From positions 4,973,501-5,037,500 of the forward strand of contig NC_135566.1 of the NCBI RefSeq assembly GCF_964340395.1: DNA of 64,000 nt, in the 5' to 3' direction. Below are positions 46,201-60,617 of the stretch, one piece after another. Source of the stretch: Glandiceps talaboti. Taxonomy: Eukaryota; Hemichordata; Enteropneusta; Spengelidae. The position numbers were made by a program, and so were the translations under genes. Each line of letters begins with the position of its first letter. Within the stretch, counting starts at the first letter, position 1. The notes beneath the pieces are model-generated. The model saw nothing but the letters and a program-made list of their open reading frames with translations, did no database searches and had not been told where the DNA came from.

Positions 46201-49159
46201 TTGGATATGCAGTATCAACACTCAGCCCCACTGATCATTTAAGTTGTACATTAATTTGCGTAATACCTTAGGAAAATCAACACTTATCTCCATCTATGTT
46301 GTCCAGATTAATTGGAAACAGATTGAATCAGGATAGTTCAGATCTACCTGTGGTATCACATCATTTCTTCACCGTAAAGAGATATCTTGAAATTCAAAGC
46401 AATGGATAACACTCTTAGACAAGAATCAAAATGACCTTTCTTCTTCATAATACTTCTAAGACTTCTCCTACAGGATACGACTCGACTGAATTTAATGAAA
46501 TGTGCTGTGAATTTAACTGAAGTGCAGACTCAAGCTTTAAAAAAGAATTGGTTTTTCAAGAGTAGACATACAAATGGAATCCATATGGATTGGGATTTTA
46601 AAATTTGCTTTCCAATCAATTGGAGGATTTCAGGCTAGAGTAGATGTACAAAGGAAGTAGTTTTTCTTTTGCACTGGAGGATACAGATATACACCTGGTT
46701 CTATAGAGTAGCATGCATACAGGTACATGTATCAATGCTTTCCAGCTGGGATGATTTTAACCCAGGGACTTGTCGTTGGTTTTCTAATCTAGTACTCCAT
46801 ACTCAGTTAGAATTTCTAGAAAGCAAACAACAAGTTTCAAGGCTCGGATAATGTTGACAAAACTAATTTCTATTTTAGGGTGGAACACTTACCATGTACA
46901 GACCTGTAGTGTCTTGATATGAATGTCATTCCACAGGGGTACATGTACAATAGAGAGGATTGTCAAATATGGGAAGGAATAGGGTAATTAAACATTGAAA
47001 CCTGTCATCGAACACTAAAAATCAGTGTGTAGGCTGTAGCATTATTCCAGTTGTAAATGTACTATGTTACATTGACACAACTCAATCATTTATTTTTCAT
47101 CCATGGCATCCGCTGGTTGTTATTTCCAGTTTAAAGTTACCTGAGCAAAACAAGACACCTCTGAACAAATCAACAAAAGAATAAGTCACAGTGGGCACTG
47201 GCTAGCACAAAGATGAAACTACCAACGGCATGCCATCAACTTCCATAACATTTGGCCAATTACATCATTATATGTTTGAACAGTCAAGGGTATGTTACAC
47301 AAATAGACATTGACCTGATGTATCTATTGACAATGGAACAAAGCTTCAGATGAAGAGATGGATGTACAGCACAGAACCAATTTGTATGTGAAAAGAGAAA
47401 GCCCTCACAGGGAAAGGTTGAAAATGTCACTTCACATTACATTTGCATCAGTTACCACTGTCCTAAGGTTGAGTCTTACTGTCTCTTCACATGCTTTTAA
47501 GCATTTTCAGACTGACCCATTTATTCGAAAAACCTTCATAAGATTTTTTTGCAAGCACAGTTCCTACTTGATGAAAAAAAAAATCTCCCAGTTGCACTTA
47601 GTGCAGGTTTAAAATATCAAAAATGAATAGCCACACTAGATGTCTGTACTAATTTTACTAATATATGCCTCCATTTCAATAAAAGATTTATTGAAATGTG
47701 AGATCCATATATTTTTTTTTAATGTTACCTTCACAATACTCTGGTTTCCTGGAATCCACAGCACTTTCAGGCATGCAACATGAGAAGCATTATAAAATCC
47801 TGGACTTCATAATCTGTTCAAAGTAATGCATGTGTGTCTACGTGATGAATAAAATATCACACTGGGTATAGGTACATGTTATTTCATGTAGTCTGGATAT
47901 TTCTTCTTTTCCATCAATCTATTTTCGTAATTTTTATGTATGTGTTGTCATACTTTGTGAATGCCGCTACAGGATGTAAACTTGCATTTTGAACTTCAGG
48001 TTCTGGTGGGTCATTTCATGATTTTATAAACATGCTCATTATGCATGATTGCCGAGAAATCTTGACTTGAAACTTGTTCCTCATTCATAAGTATTGTAAT
48101 TTTTACATTTAAATCTTATACCTCACCTTTATGTGTATTCTACAACTTAGACAAGTAGAGAAAAAGAACGCAGACCAAATATCCAATTTTTGTATAAATC
48201 ATTAAATGAAAAAATCCTACATACATATGATATGTATATATACACATGCAGAGAACAGATAAAATGTACGGTAGTAATAGTAGTAGTTAATATGCATGAA
48301 TTTCTTTATTTCATATCCATACTGAGAATACTTGAATGGGTTTCAAATTTTAATACATCACTATTAAGTTGTTCTTGCAGAACACTTACACTGTGTTGTA
48401 TATACATGTACACTCATTTACAGAAGACCCAATGATTTATTTAGTACGTTCTCCAGTATATTAAAGTGATATTGCTTTGTGATTAAGAATAATTATCACG
48501 TCATATTCAATGTTTTTAATGGAAGCTACATTATTAGAAAAATAAAGAAGTCATAAAACATAAAATAAATAATTCCAATGTTTTCATTCACGTCACATTA
48601 CCATAGTAACTTACTACCTTTTCCTAGATATGTTTTCAATGCTTGTCATATTTGATATTATACGCATCAATTCTATTAATTTCAAAGATGTTGCATCACC
48701 ACGCAAACATTAATATTTGATTTCATAAGATGAATTATTCAATATATACCATGCATCCCATGTTACTTAATAGTCATTTCAATAATCATATTGACAACTT
48801 GTCCTGTAATATCCCTTTCAATATCCCTCAAGATCCAAGTCAAGAAATGAGGCTACACAATTTCCCTGAATTAGCCGACAACTTGCAGTCATAACAAATG
48901 TCATAACCTCTCGCAGGTCGTACTGAATATCATCTATACAGTAGACTGAGCCAAGTTGATAAAATGAAGGATTTCACTCGTTGGAATAAATACTCCAATT
49001 TGTTGTATGCCAGCAGGTACATTACATTAGAATTCCTGCTGTTCACGGCTCTAAATCATAATAATTGAATCTCCAACACGAACATAACAATTTCAGCAAC
49101 TGTACAATTTGTCTTGTCACTCGTAAACTACATCATGTTATTCTTTCCTTAAAGATCTT

Positions 49160-49850
49160 AAAGAGCATACTTATGATGGACCAAAAATGACAGAATATCA
49201 GCATACTTATGATGGACCAAAAATGACAGAATAACAGCATACTTATGATGGACCAGAAATGACAATAACAAACACTTTCAAGCCATGTATCTTGTGTACA
49301 AATGTATGACCATCAGGGTTTTTTTAAAGCACATACTGCTTATACTTTATGATGGACCAAAAATAACAGTAATAAAACAATTTCAAACCATGTACCTTGT
49401 TTCATACACAAGTTATCTTCTTCCACTTTTGATTGAGAAACAGACATGTTTCAACCCAATCACTTGTCCTTCTTCAGTGTCTAAGTGGATCTGACAGAAT
49501 GATCCAAATTTACTGGAGGTGTTGAGTATTAAACCAGAGGTGTGAAAAAGTTAGCTTGTGTTTTGTATATGACGTTTAGCTGTTTTGTAAAGAGCATACT
49601 TCCTTATGTTTTATGATGGGCCAAGAATGACAGAATAACAAACACTTTCATACCATGTATCTTGTATATATCACCATTACCTGTTTTTTTAAAAGAGCAT
49701 ATGTGTACTTGTTTACACTTTTTATGATGGCCCAAGAATGACAAAATAAACATTTTCAAACCATGCATCTTGTAATATCACCATCACTTTTTTTAAAGAG
49801 CATACTTGTTTATCCTTTATGATGTGCCAAAAATAACAGAACACCAAATA
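49160..49850. repeat. Nested tandem array (39-bp units inside about 100-bp units)
   Basis: CATACTTATGATGGACCAAA plus AATGACAGAATA is repeated three times at 39 bp near 49167-49260. A larger block (TTTTAAAGAGCATACTTG, TTTATGATGGGCCAAGAATG, ACCATGTATCTTGT) then recurs to about 49850. Confidence 0.85.
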
Positions 49851-49867
49851 ACATCAGCTTGTTGGAA

Positions 49868-50385
49868 CACACTCCTCTGTAGCTGCAATAATTGTAGCAT
49901 TTGTTTTGATTTTGAGTTTTTCCTCTGTTTATGAGGGTTTTTTAATTCAGTCGTTTAACTATAAAACAAATGCTACAATTCCTCCTGCTGGGCAAACTCA
50001 AATAGAGGAGATCACACTGAAAACTTGAGTAAGATGTCAGAATACTACCCATTTCAAAATACTAAGTACCTCTCAACATTTCTTAGGTCATGAAGGCTTC
50101 ATATTAACGTCAGAGTTAGGAAATATCCAATTTTTTGGCAGGTAAGGCATAATTTAACAGAAAAATCCACCCAACTTTGCGATTCAGATCTGAATTGCTT
50201 CCGTCTATTTATATTATACTTTATAGGAACTGTACTATTCATTCCAGTTAAACATCAGAATGTCGAATGAAAAAAAGCACAAAAAAACAGAAAAAAATCA
50301 ACCCAAAAACAAAACAAATGGTACAATTATTGTAGCTATTAAACTCCCCTGAAGATGCTAACAAGATGTCAGTGAAAGTTTTGCA
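49868..50385. repeat. Rearranged repeat with one inverted and two direct copies
   Basis: AATAATTGTAGCATTTGTTT near 49886 is inverted relative to AAACAAATGCTACAATT (about 49963) and AAACAAATGGTACAATTATT (about 50313). The two direct copies are both followed by an AACTC motif and by AAGATGTCAG. Confidence 0.65.
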
Positions 50386-51743
50386 ATCATTTCTCAAAAT
50401 TTTGTGGCTTCATTCTAACATTAGAACATAAGTAATAGCGACAGTAAAGCTGTCAAAACCTAGGTTTCTTGTTGGCAATTGACACTCCAACAAACACAAT
50501 GATTTGCTTTTTTATTCTTTCCCAAGAAGGATGACCTTCACAGCGGAAGACTCAGATTCGGTTTCATTGTTTATGTAAAACATCCACTGATCATATTGAG
50601 AATTTTTAATATATTGGTACTATGCCAAATAATTAATACAATGTAGTTCTTAAAGGCCAAGTTGGATTAGGAATAAAAATTAGGAGTGAAAAACAGTTGT
50701 TTGGCAGAGTTACAATAAACGTTGGCCAGTAACAAAAGAATAATCCTATCTAATTCCAATGGCTCCACTGATAATATAACGATAATATGAGAACCTAGGA
50801 TTGAGTTCAATCTCTCCTACCGTCACAGAAATAATGAACTAAAATAAGTGACTGACTGTCACAGTCCTCAAGGCTGTGAACATTAACATTATTTCCTGAA
50901 AATTCAACCATCGTTTGTTACAGAATGGAATGGGATAAAATGAACAAACATTGTACCATCTGACTACACATCATGTGAACAAAGTACTGGTTCATTCATA
51001 TTTCATCTTAATTACAACACAAATTAAACAAAATTTTACAAAGCTGACATTCTTTTCTTTAAAAACTGTAATTATATACTCTAAATGGATGTTTCAACAA
51101 ACTGTATATAGTCATTATCTTTTGTTCCTTTGAGTTTTACTGTCACATGGTGACAAAGGCTACAATTTTCTCAGTCTAAATTGTTATCAATTTGTAAAAC
51201 AGCAGGGAGAAAAAATTAAAGTGTCCTTCATTCTGAAAACAAACTAAAAAGGCATCCTTGAAAAAAATGACAATGAATGAACTGAGTTGATGTAAAGATC
51301 ATCATTGCAAACCACGACATTTGACGGTACCGTTCTTAACGAGCCGGTCCCTACTTTTATTTCTAAGAAATAATAGCTCTGGTTTGCAAGAATGGTAAAG
51401 ATATACTTGAGCTAAATTACAATTGCTTTATTGCTGAAAACTACCAGACATCTGAATATTGTAATTATCAATTCAATGAAATGGCTATACATTTTTGTCT
51501 CCTACTGGTCTTTGACTAATTGGTCTCAGCTTGGGTCCAATATGACCATTTTCTATGATAGCATTCATATTATACCATATTTAAGACTCAAGTATGAAAA
51601 CACTGAATGATACACGACTTGGTATGCAAGGGTACTTCGTGATGTACATCAGTTAAAAATAACACTGCGCAATAAAATGATGGTACATGTATGTTTCTGA
51701 CATGTATATTAATTGGATTCTGGGTGTGTCCACCTTATAATTC

Positions 51744-51940
51744 TAACCTTTTATTAAAGAGGGGGACATTATTATTTGTAGTAGGTACGTATGCATGCGT
51801 GTCTCATGACCTGACCTAGTATGAACTTTTTGTTCTGACCTTTTCTTTGGGGGGTGGGGGAGTGGTAGGTTTGACACTAATGATTTCTGGACTTAACCTT
51901 TTATTAAAGAGGGCAACATTATTTTTGTATGCATGTATCA
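51744..51940. repeat. Direct repeat, about 150-bp offset
   Basis: AACCTTTTATTAAAGAGGG followed by ACATTATT and TATGCATG occurs near 51747 and 51895. Confidence 0.8.
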
Positions 51941-54900
51941 ATTGTAAATATTTTTGGAAATCTATCACCACTCTCATTCTGTGATTAGGAAGGAAAGTAA
52001 AAGAATTTGGCTTCTTCCCACTAACCATATAGAAAATACTTCAATTTGAAAATTTAATATTCCATACATCTCCATAGTAACTACTTTACTTTCATGCATG
52101 TACATGTAGTTTATTAAAGTGTCGAGGGTTCTCAATTTATAACCTTCAATATAATATGTTAAATTATGCCACTTTTATTGATTCATATTTTACCCCAATT
52201 ATTCTTACAGCAAATATTACTTTTAAAATACAAGTATAAACTGCTCTCTTCACAAATACATATTCTATATTATGTTATGTTATGTTAGAATCTCATCACC
52301 CATGAAATGAAAAATATTTCATGGCAGAATATACTACTCAAGGTTACTTATTAACATTACCTTTCTGGAAAGTGATGTCATTCATATTTAAATTTTCCTT
52401 ATAAATTACACAGAGAAAGCAAGAGGCCGTGGATGACACATCTGTAATTTTCAAAATGAGGATGAATAAAATAAAAGACTAACACTCGCTAAAACCCAAG
52501 CTTTATTATTTCAAAAGCAGGTTTGACAGTACAATGAATTTTCTCCTCTATAACACTGAAAACTACATCTCAGTTTGTTTTAGATGTTGAACTTTGCCCA
52601 TGATAGTTTTACTGAAGTTAATTGTGTTTAGTGTTCAACACACCTTCTTAAAATTCAAAACAGTAAAGGGGAAATTTATGGTACAGCTCCTAAAATGATA
52701 CTGATTGGCACAAATTCATCACCATGGTTACACGACACTCAATGACTTTAAATTGGAAAATTGATCACTCTTGTTGGAAAGGTCAATTATTGAAGTGAAA
52801 CACCACTTTCCAAAACAGCTGCACAATGAATTGGAGATTGACTTGTAAATTGAGTTGCAATTGTGAAATTTGCACTTTGAATTCTTAGCAAGAAGGCAAA
52901 CTGTGCCAGTAAAATAGCGGGAAACTCTTCTTTTTTTACATCCAGTTTCTATTTCATAAACTTTCACTTCATTAAGGAGTTCATTTTTCTTGACTATTTT
53001 TCTGGGTCATGAAAATGCAATTATAAATACAAAATGTATGCTTGTATTAAATACAGATCAATAACATCTGTCAAAGTCAATACTACTGCTTTTTAAAAAA
53101 TTCTGAATTTGTTTTCATGTTTTATTACAACTCATACATAGATGACTATAAACAGGGTGGGTCCTGTGTGCCTTGACACCAGCAGACAGCTGCTAACACA
53201 ACTGGGAACTACTTTGAATTACATTACCTTATGTTTAGAGGTTAATGAGTTTAGTATATTCATGCCATTGATTAGCTAAAAGCAATGAGGTTCAATTTGT
53301 GTAATGTTTGAAGTCAAATTTTTAAACACTACATTGTAAATGGAAATACAAAATAACTTCTTTTTTTCTCTCCAAAATCACAGCTGTAACTGCTCTATTT
53401 CACAATTCAATATTCCTTAAAATGTTGACCTATTGCAATCTTGTATCTTAGTATTTGTCTGTTGTAAAAGGAAAGCACTTAATGTTGCAAAGATATTCAT
53501 CCTCTTTAAATATTGAACCAACCTGCCAAAGCGAGATTGATGACCAGATAAATGGCCAGCTTTATTTTAGGAAAAGGAATTAGCTAAGTAGTCACTAACT
53601 ATACCTTGACTACAATCTGAGATTCCTTGTTGTGATCGATCTAAATCTGTTTCTTTGGAAATACCCAAACCTTTATCTTATCAAAAGCTAGTGCTTAATG
53701 TGATGCATCACAATTAGGGGTAAAGTTTATACTGAGAAATATAATTCTTATCAATACTATGTCAAAATGAAAGAGGCAGCTTGAATGAAAAGACTTGGGG
53801 CTTTTACTGTAACTTTGGCCAAGTTGTGCAGTCATATTTAACAGAAATATATTTCATTATTCTTTTCGTCTGGCTGTACTAATTCAATTCATTTAAATTC
53901 ATATACTCTCTTGTATATAATCGAAACTATGGAAATGTCGACACAATCAAACTCACAAACATTTCCTTTGTTCATCAATCAAAAAATACGTAGTGAAACA
54001 CTAGTACAGTCCTAACAAACGTTTGCTTTTTGTGATGTTATTGAGAATCAAAATTAGCATAATGCGAACAAAAATACTGAGAGTGGGTAGTATTACTAGT
54101 AACTCCAACTGCAGCTTTACAACCCAGCCTATAAATTCCCTTTCACACAGCTGGTGTAACAGAACAAAAAGCCGAGGTTTGTGTTTACAAAGTTATTGTT
54201 CATACACAACAGGTACACAATAACCAAATACTTCGGATAATTCATTTTATCATAATTTTTCAATGCTGAAAATATGCCTCAGGATAGGTTTTTATTACAT
54301 TAATATCAGCCCATGAATTTATACAATTCAATGGCAACAGTGAAGGCTACCTGCTGTATTGATCAATGGAATGAGCAATGGGAGCCGAGTTCGTCTAACT
54401 ATATTTTGCCAAAACAATTTTTTTTTAAAAATCACTAATTTTTTTTTTTTTAAACTTTGCGCAGGTGGCTTATATATTTTTTGTAATTGCAGGTATAGGT
54501 ACAACATGTCCACAAATCTTCAGTTGCACTCCACAAAACTCAAAATCCATATGACTAATTCCTCTGAAACTAATTCACAATGTAGTAAACCTTTTAAATT
54601 AGGTCTCTATAATATCTTGGATACAAGTATAGTCTGCATACAGTATTGAAATATTTGACAATGATTGTTCTTTGTTCAAATTCTATACTGTCAATTAACC
54701 CAAATATAGTACAATTACAACAACAGACATTTTCCCAGAAAAAAAAAGTTGGAATTATCGGGACACAAAAAGCTTAATGTTTAATACATTTTCACTGGTT
54801 GGTGTATACATTATACATATTTACAAATTCGATTTATATTACATTTCAAGATATTGAACGTTCCAATAGTACTAGAACAATTCCTAAAATAGCTTATTTA

Positions 54901-54967
54901 TAGAGCAAAATACTCTTTGTACGTTACATATACATGCATAATTAATGTTATTTTGGGGAAAACATAC

Positions 54968-55119
54968 CAATACGTTAGACCACAACGTTAGTGAAAATCA
55001 ATAAACGGAATACAATAAGCGCTAACACTATTTATTGAAATTGGTTCGAGAGCAGATGTTTCCACAGTATCCACACTCGTACAGTTCCCAGCGAGTAAGG
55101 ACTCCTGATATGCGGCCAT
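54968..55119 (-). other. Candidate minus-strand leader exon with a 43-codon open frame
   Basis: Minus-strand ATG at 55119 in a strong context (A at -3, G at +4) opens a 43-codon frame that starts MAAYQESLLAGNC and ends at 54988. A GTATGT donor follows at 54967. I do not recognise the peptide. It could be the leader exon of the SRRM2 gene with an upstream open frame, the first exon of another transcript, or nothing. Confidence 0.2.
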
Positions 55120-55542
55120 TTTAACGAAGGAGTCGAGCACACAAAATCGTGAACAAAAGCAGACAAAAGCGAAATATTTCTGTTCAAACAGTTGTACTTA
55201 TTACATTCGTAATAATGATAACTAGCCGTAATAATATTCAAAAACATAATATTTGGTGTGTTGGGTCAAATTTTCGTCGCACAGTTGTAAAGATGAGTAT
55301 AAAGTTTACCTTGTATAACGCAGAAACTTGATCTCTTTGGTCTTATTTTTGCTGTAAACTTCACTATGATGAATGTAATGATGATTCGCCCTAATTTTAA
55401 CTTCAAAGTGTCGCTTTTCAGCGTCGTACGGAGGCGACTACTGGTTCTCCTTTCCAACGTGTAATGGACGAAATGAAAATGACGACAGCAACATGCGCAG
55501 TAGACTTCCCTGGCGTAAACAAATACCAAACACATAAACATC
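55120..55542. promoter_or_regulatory. Probable THOC6 promoter, possibly bidirectional
   Basis: CpG dinucleotides are clustered from about 55030 to 55550 (GCGTCGTACGGAGGCGAC near 55420) in an otherwise CpG-poor window, directly upstream of the THOC6 start codon. No TATA box is evident at a convincing distance. On the minus side, the sequence at 55119 could begin a leader exon. That the region also drives the SRRM2 gene is inference, and would imply a leader intron of about 22 kb. Confidence 0.4.
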
Positions 55543-57093
55543 ATGGCGGTCAATTTTGAGGTGAGCGAAAAAATATAAGCACTTTCACGAAATTTGAAGA
55601 AACTTGAATAATGTTATAACATTGTAACCAAGGAATAGATTCATATAATTGCAAGCACTGGCATATTTGTGAATGGTCATCGTATCTTTAGTTTTTGGAT
55701 TCGAAAACTCGAAGTGCAAGTAGCACATGGTTTCGATAGATAAAAAGAGCCAAAGAGCCTAGGGCTAGGGGAGCTGTTCTTTCTGTCTGATGACACCGAC
55801 AGACACCAAGACAATACTGCCAATAAATTTCGTTGGATATTTTTAAAATAAACCTTGAATAAATATAGAAATAAGTACAATAGGAATATGTAAATGTTAC
55901 CAGACATCTCACACCTGTTTTGCTGTTCTAAACTTTTGCAAACACCCAAACTATTATATTTGAAATCTGTTGTCATTTTTCAACACAGGAAGATATCATA
56001 AAGCAGAGGCAAGAATTTCACATGACAGTTTTCTGTCAGTGCTTTTCACCATGTGGGAAGTTTCTTGTGGCTGCAAATAATTTTGGGAAGATAGCCGTCT
56101 TTAGGTAAGGACATTTCGAGGGGAATTAAATGTATCATTTATTTATTTATTTATTTATTATATATTAATCTTTCATAGACACCATTTCAGTGCATTAGCA
56201 CTGTTCTCCCAATGGAACCTGTTGCCACATCTGTCGCTGGTTCTTCTGATATAGTAGAAATGTTCAGAATTCCCAGTATTTTCACCAATTGTCTTAATTA
56301 AAGTTTGTGTCGGTATGATTAATATGTTCCCCAATATTTGTCATCATTCAGCTACAAGATATTCATGACATAATGGTTTTGTCTCTTTTATGGGTCATTG
56401 ATCCCCATATATGTCACTTATCCTTGGCTGAATGATGAGAAATGTTGGGAATAGTAGTCATATACATTTGTTTGATGAGTCTGTTTTGTTGTGTGATAAT
56501 ATTCATATTGCGTGTTCCTTTTTTTCATGTCACATTTAGTTTAGTGTCAGCTTTAAGTCCAGATGTAATTGAAGATAACAGAAAACCAATCCTGACTTTT
56601 CAAGGTACTGTAAATGTCTTTAGCTCTATTGTCGTGTCAGTGCAGTAAGGTCGTATCTGCCTATATAATTGCATAGCAGATACAACCTTACTGCACTGAT
56701 GTGATGATATATGTAAACTTTAAGTGCAGCATTATGCACTAATTTTTAGAATATTTCGTACCACAAAGTTATGTATTATATTACTATTAGGAGGACGTGT
56801 CAAATATCAAATGCATAGATTCCCAGAAATGAGGTTACAGCAGTTACAGTGTTTGTATTTATAATTACTGATACAAAAGCTAACACATGTTTCTCCTTGT
56901 TTTTAGGCAGCAAAAGTTCAATATATACTCTTCTTTCAACCTCAAAATTCCTTATATGGTAAGTGTCTGATGTACTGACTTAGTGTTCTATTCCATTATG
57001 AAAGGATTAATGACATTTCCACAACACATCTATAACATATGTACATGCATGCAAGTAGACACAGACATAGACAGACACATGCACACACAGACA

Positions 57094-57139
<46 letters not shown>

Positions 57140-60100
57140 TACATACATACATACATACATACATACATACATACATACATACATACATACATACATACAT
57201 ACACATGCACAAGCGCGCATGTATGGAAAGTACATTTACAGTGTTTTTGGTAAGGGCGTAAGCAGGTAAAATCGTAGTTATACCTGCTTAGTTTACCTGA
57301 TTTCCACAGGCATTTTACTGAGGTTTGCCACCAAAATTATGGTACATGGTATGGAAAGCTTGACAAATTGTACCATTGGTACAATTTTCAAATCCCAGAG
57401 ACTTGAGCAAGTCTAAATTAAAACCTAACACTACTGAAAGTGTAGGAAATTGATGATGCTATGAGTAGAAAAGAAAGTTGTAGCAGTTGGTATGCAGTAC
57501 TAGTAATAACGCGTTCTTATACCGGTATGACCAAGGGTTGTTAGTACTTATGAGAAACATTTCACCTGTTCAGGTCGACAGGCTTTGTCATGGTACAAGA
57601 CCATATTATTACTATGTTTTACCAACCTGATGAATGTGTGTAAGGATAGTTAGTATGCACTTTAGTTAGTATGAATATGACCATGTGCTTGTACGACATT
57701 ATTATAAAATTGTCTTTGTACAGTAGAACAGTCTAAACACATTGTACAGTAGAGCAACTGTAACACAGCATACATGTTAATCATAATTTCTTTCATTACA
57801 TTTCTGTTTTTTATTAGTGGTGGAGAAGGAGACATCAGGGCATGGAATTGGTCTGATATCTACAAAAAGGTGTGTACAGGGAAATGTTTGGGGAGTTTCC
57901 TGAACAGAAAGACTCTTTCTGAGAGTTTATCAAATCAGAGTTAGTAGAATAGAATTACAATATTATAGAATTAATTATTGAAACCACCCAAGATGGTCAG
58001 ATTGGTGCAAAAGGATGTGTTTGGGCCTAAGTGTTGAAACGACCCAAAACAGTCAGATTGGCCCAACGATATTTTATCTGTAAATCTGAAGTGTATATTC
58101 TATGGGGCATTATGCTGTACTCACCCTGTATTCAGCAATCTACAAAGTTTTGTAGAGCTGCTTTTTAAGACTGAAATTACTACCCAATCTACAAGTTGTT
58201 GTAGAAAACAAATTTATCGTTATGATCAGGGTTGTCTTACAATGGACTATTTGTCGCCTCATGCCTCATTCCAGTTGGGATCACACTACTAAGATGTTGT
58301 ATTCCACAGTTGACACTCTTCATCATGTTATTGTCCTTTTTTCTCCTTCAGACACCAAAAGTGGCATGGTCACTGTCAAAATCATCAAATTTAACTTTTG
58401 ATGAACCAGAAACCAACTGTCTACTTTACAATGAAAAGGTACATGTATGTGTGTGTGTTAAATTTGAATATTACAATGTAAATGTCTATGTCACATAACC
58501 TTGATTAATTCCCATGGCTCCACTGATATGATAGCAGTAGTCCATGCATACAGGATTCAAACATTGGGGTATCAGCAAATAAAAACAGAAATACATTTTT
58601 TACCTGAATCCCTCACATAAGGGCAAACCCATAGGATCATGATATTTTTTTATCATCATGGCATCTAAAATCAGATTTCTGTATTAAATGTATACATCTA
58701 TTTTCAGGATAATACCCTGTACTCAGGATGTGGTGATAACAATGTATATGTATGGGACCTGGAATCTGGTACATGTAAGGTATGTTTGTTAAAGTACAAT
58801 GTATATGTATGGACCGGGGGGAACAATCTAGTTATTTTTATCTGACAGTAAGTTTATCCATATTTAATTTCAACCAAAACATTACAATTATTCTTTTGAG
58901 ACGTGTATTACTATTTACATTAAATTCAATCACATGAAAATATGACATGTTTCTGTACATTCATTCCATTTTTAGGACAAGTTGAAAGGTCACAAGGATT
59001 ATATTCATTGCTTAACATTCAGAAATAGTGGACAGGAAGTTATTTCTGGATCTGAAGATGGATCAGTCAGGATATGGGGTAAGCGTATTTCCCATCATGC
59101 AATCAAAATTTAGAGATACATGTATATAGGAATAGGGTAACAAATTGAATATTCTTCTCAGTTCCAGTCTTGAATAGAGAGAACTTGCCTGGAATCGTAT
59201 AAATTTGTGTATGATAGTTGGTAATTAGATGTTACTCCCCAATATTTTTCTTCGTTCAGCCACGGAAAATATGAGTAACCTAAGAGGCCTTATCACTACA
59301 AGTCACTAGATGAGTACTGACAAACCCTTAGGTCACGAGTATTTTCCAGCTGAATGAAGACAAATAAATATTGGGACCCAGGAATACTATGATTATACCT
59401 GCTCAAGTATAATTCATGAAAAATTTGGAAATATGATGCGATTTGGAATGTTTAGACTCATATTTCGAGCACAACAGAACCAGTGATGTAGAAACAGGTT
59501 GTTGTGACGTTGAACAACCATGGTGTGCAATCCTTGTTTTCTGTTCAAAAGACAATACCTTGGTTGTACACGGTGAAAATACCTTTGTTTCTTATCATAG
59601 ACATTCAAATTTGACTACTGGTACAAATAATTCACATATTTTGTTTATCACATATCAGATACTAGAAGACCTACAGAAGCCATGCAGGTTGTTGAACCAT
59701 ATAAACATGAGGTGAGGGAAGTGTCATTTGGAGTTGTTTGTTTGTAAGGTCAAAGGTCAAACAGATTGTTGCTGTATAAAATAGTAACAATGTATTTTTC
59801 ATACATGTACATTTTACTGACTCTAAACATTCTTGTTTTCTCTCAAGTTTTTTACTTTCTTTACGTGACTATTTTTTTACACCTAGGAGTGTTGTCGACC
59901 AAACCAGGGTAAATGGATTGGGTGTCTTGCAGTGGATCCCTCTGATGATTGGCTGGTAAGGATTTCTAAAGTGTTAGTTTAGTAGACCTCTGATGATTGG
60001 CTGGTTAGGATTTCTAAAGTGTTAGTTTAGTAGACATCTGATGATTGGCTTGTAAGGACATCGAAAATGTTAAGTTGAGTAGAACCTTCGTGATTGGTTA

Positions 60101-60559
60101 GTAAGGGAAGCAAGAAGTCCAAGAAACTCTAAGCGTTATGGTGATTTGAAGTGTACTAAACCAAAAACCAAAGAACCAAAATTAATCAATTATTTCAACA
60201 ACTGTAATGTTGTCTTGGATAAAAACACATCAATACCAGTTACCTATCATTTCCTACAAACACTACTGGGATGTCATTCATTGTAAAGTTTTGATGACTG
60301 GTTTTCATCTTTCTGTAGGTGTGTGGTGGAGGTCCATCACTGACATCATGGCATATGAGGTCATTGTCACCAACTATAGTATTTCCTACACCAGATGTCT
60401 GCCACCATCGTGTTATGTTTTATGAAGATATGGTAAGTGAGCAACATCTTGTGATGTAAATGACAACATGGCATTAATAACTATAAGATTATATAAACCA
60501 AAATGCAAGTCACAGGTGTTGTAAGCATTGACCAGTATGATTTAGATCAGTTCAGTTAT

Positions 60560-60617
<58 letters not shown>

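Larger units (their letters stand above)
33176..54967. other. Long region between SRRM2 coding exon 1 and THOC6; no recognised exon
   Basis: Open frames here are short, lack recognisable protein motifs and often fall in repeats. The region is probably the SRRM2 leader intron, intergenic DNA, or both. It holds the 78-bp array at 34.0 kb, the GTAT array at 41.4 kb, a large foldback at 42.8 kb and the duplication-rich area at 49.1-50.4 kb. Stretches 34.5-36.9, 37.2-39.1, 43.3-49.1, 50.4-51.7 and 52.0-54.9 kb show only AT-rich sequence and weak repeats. Confidence 0.6.
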
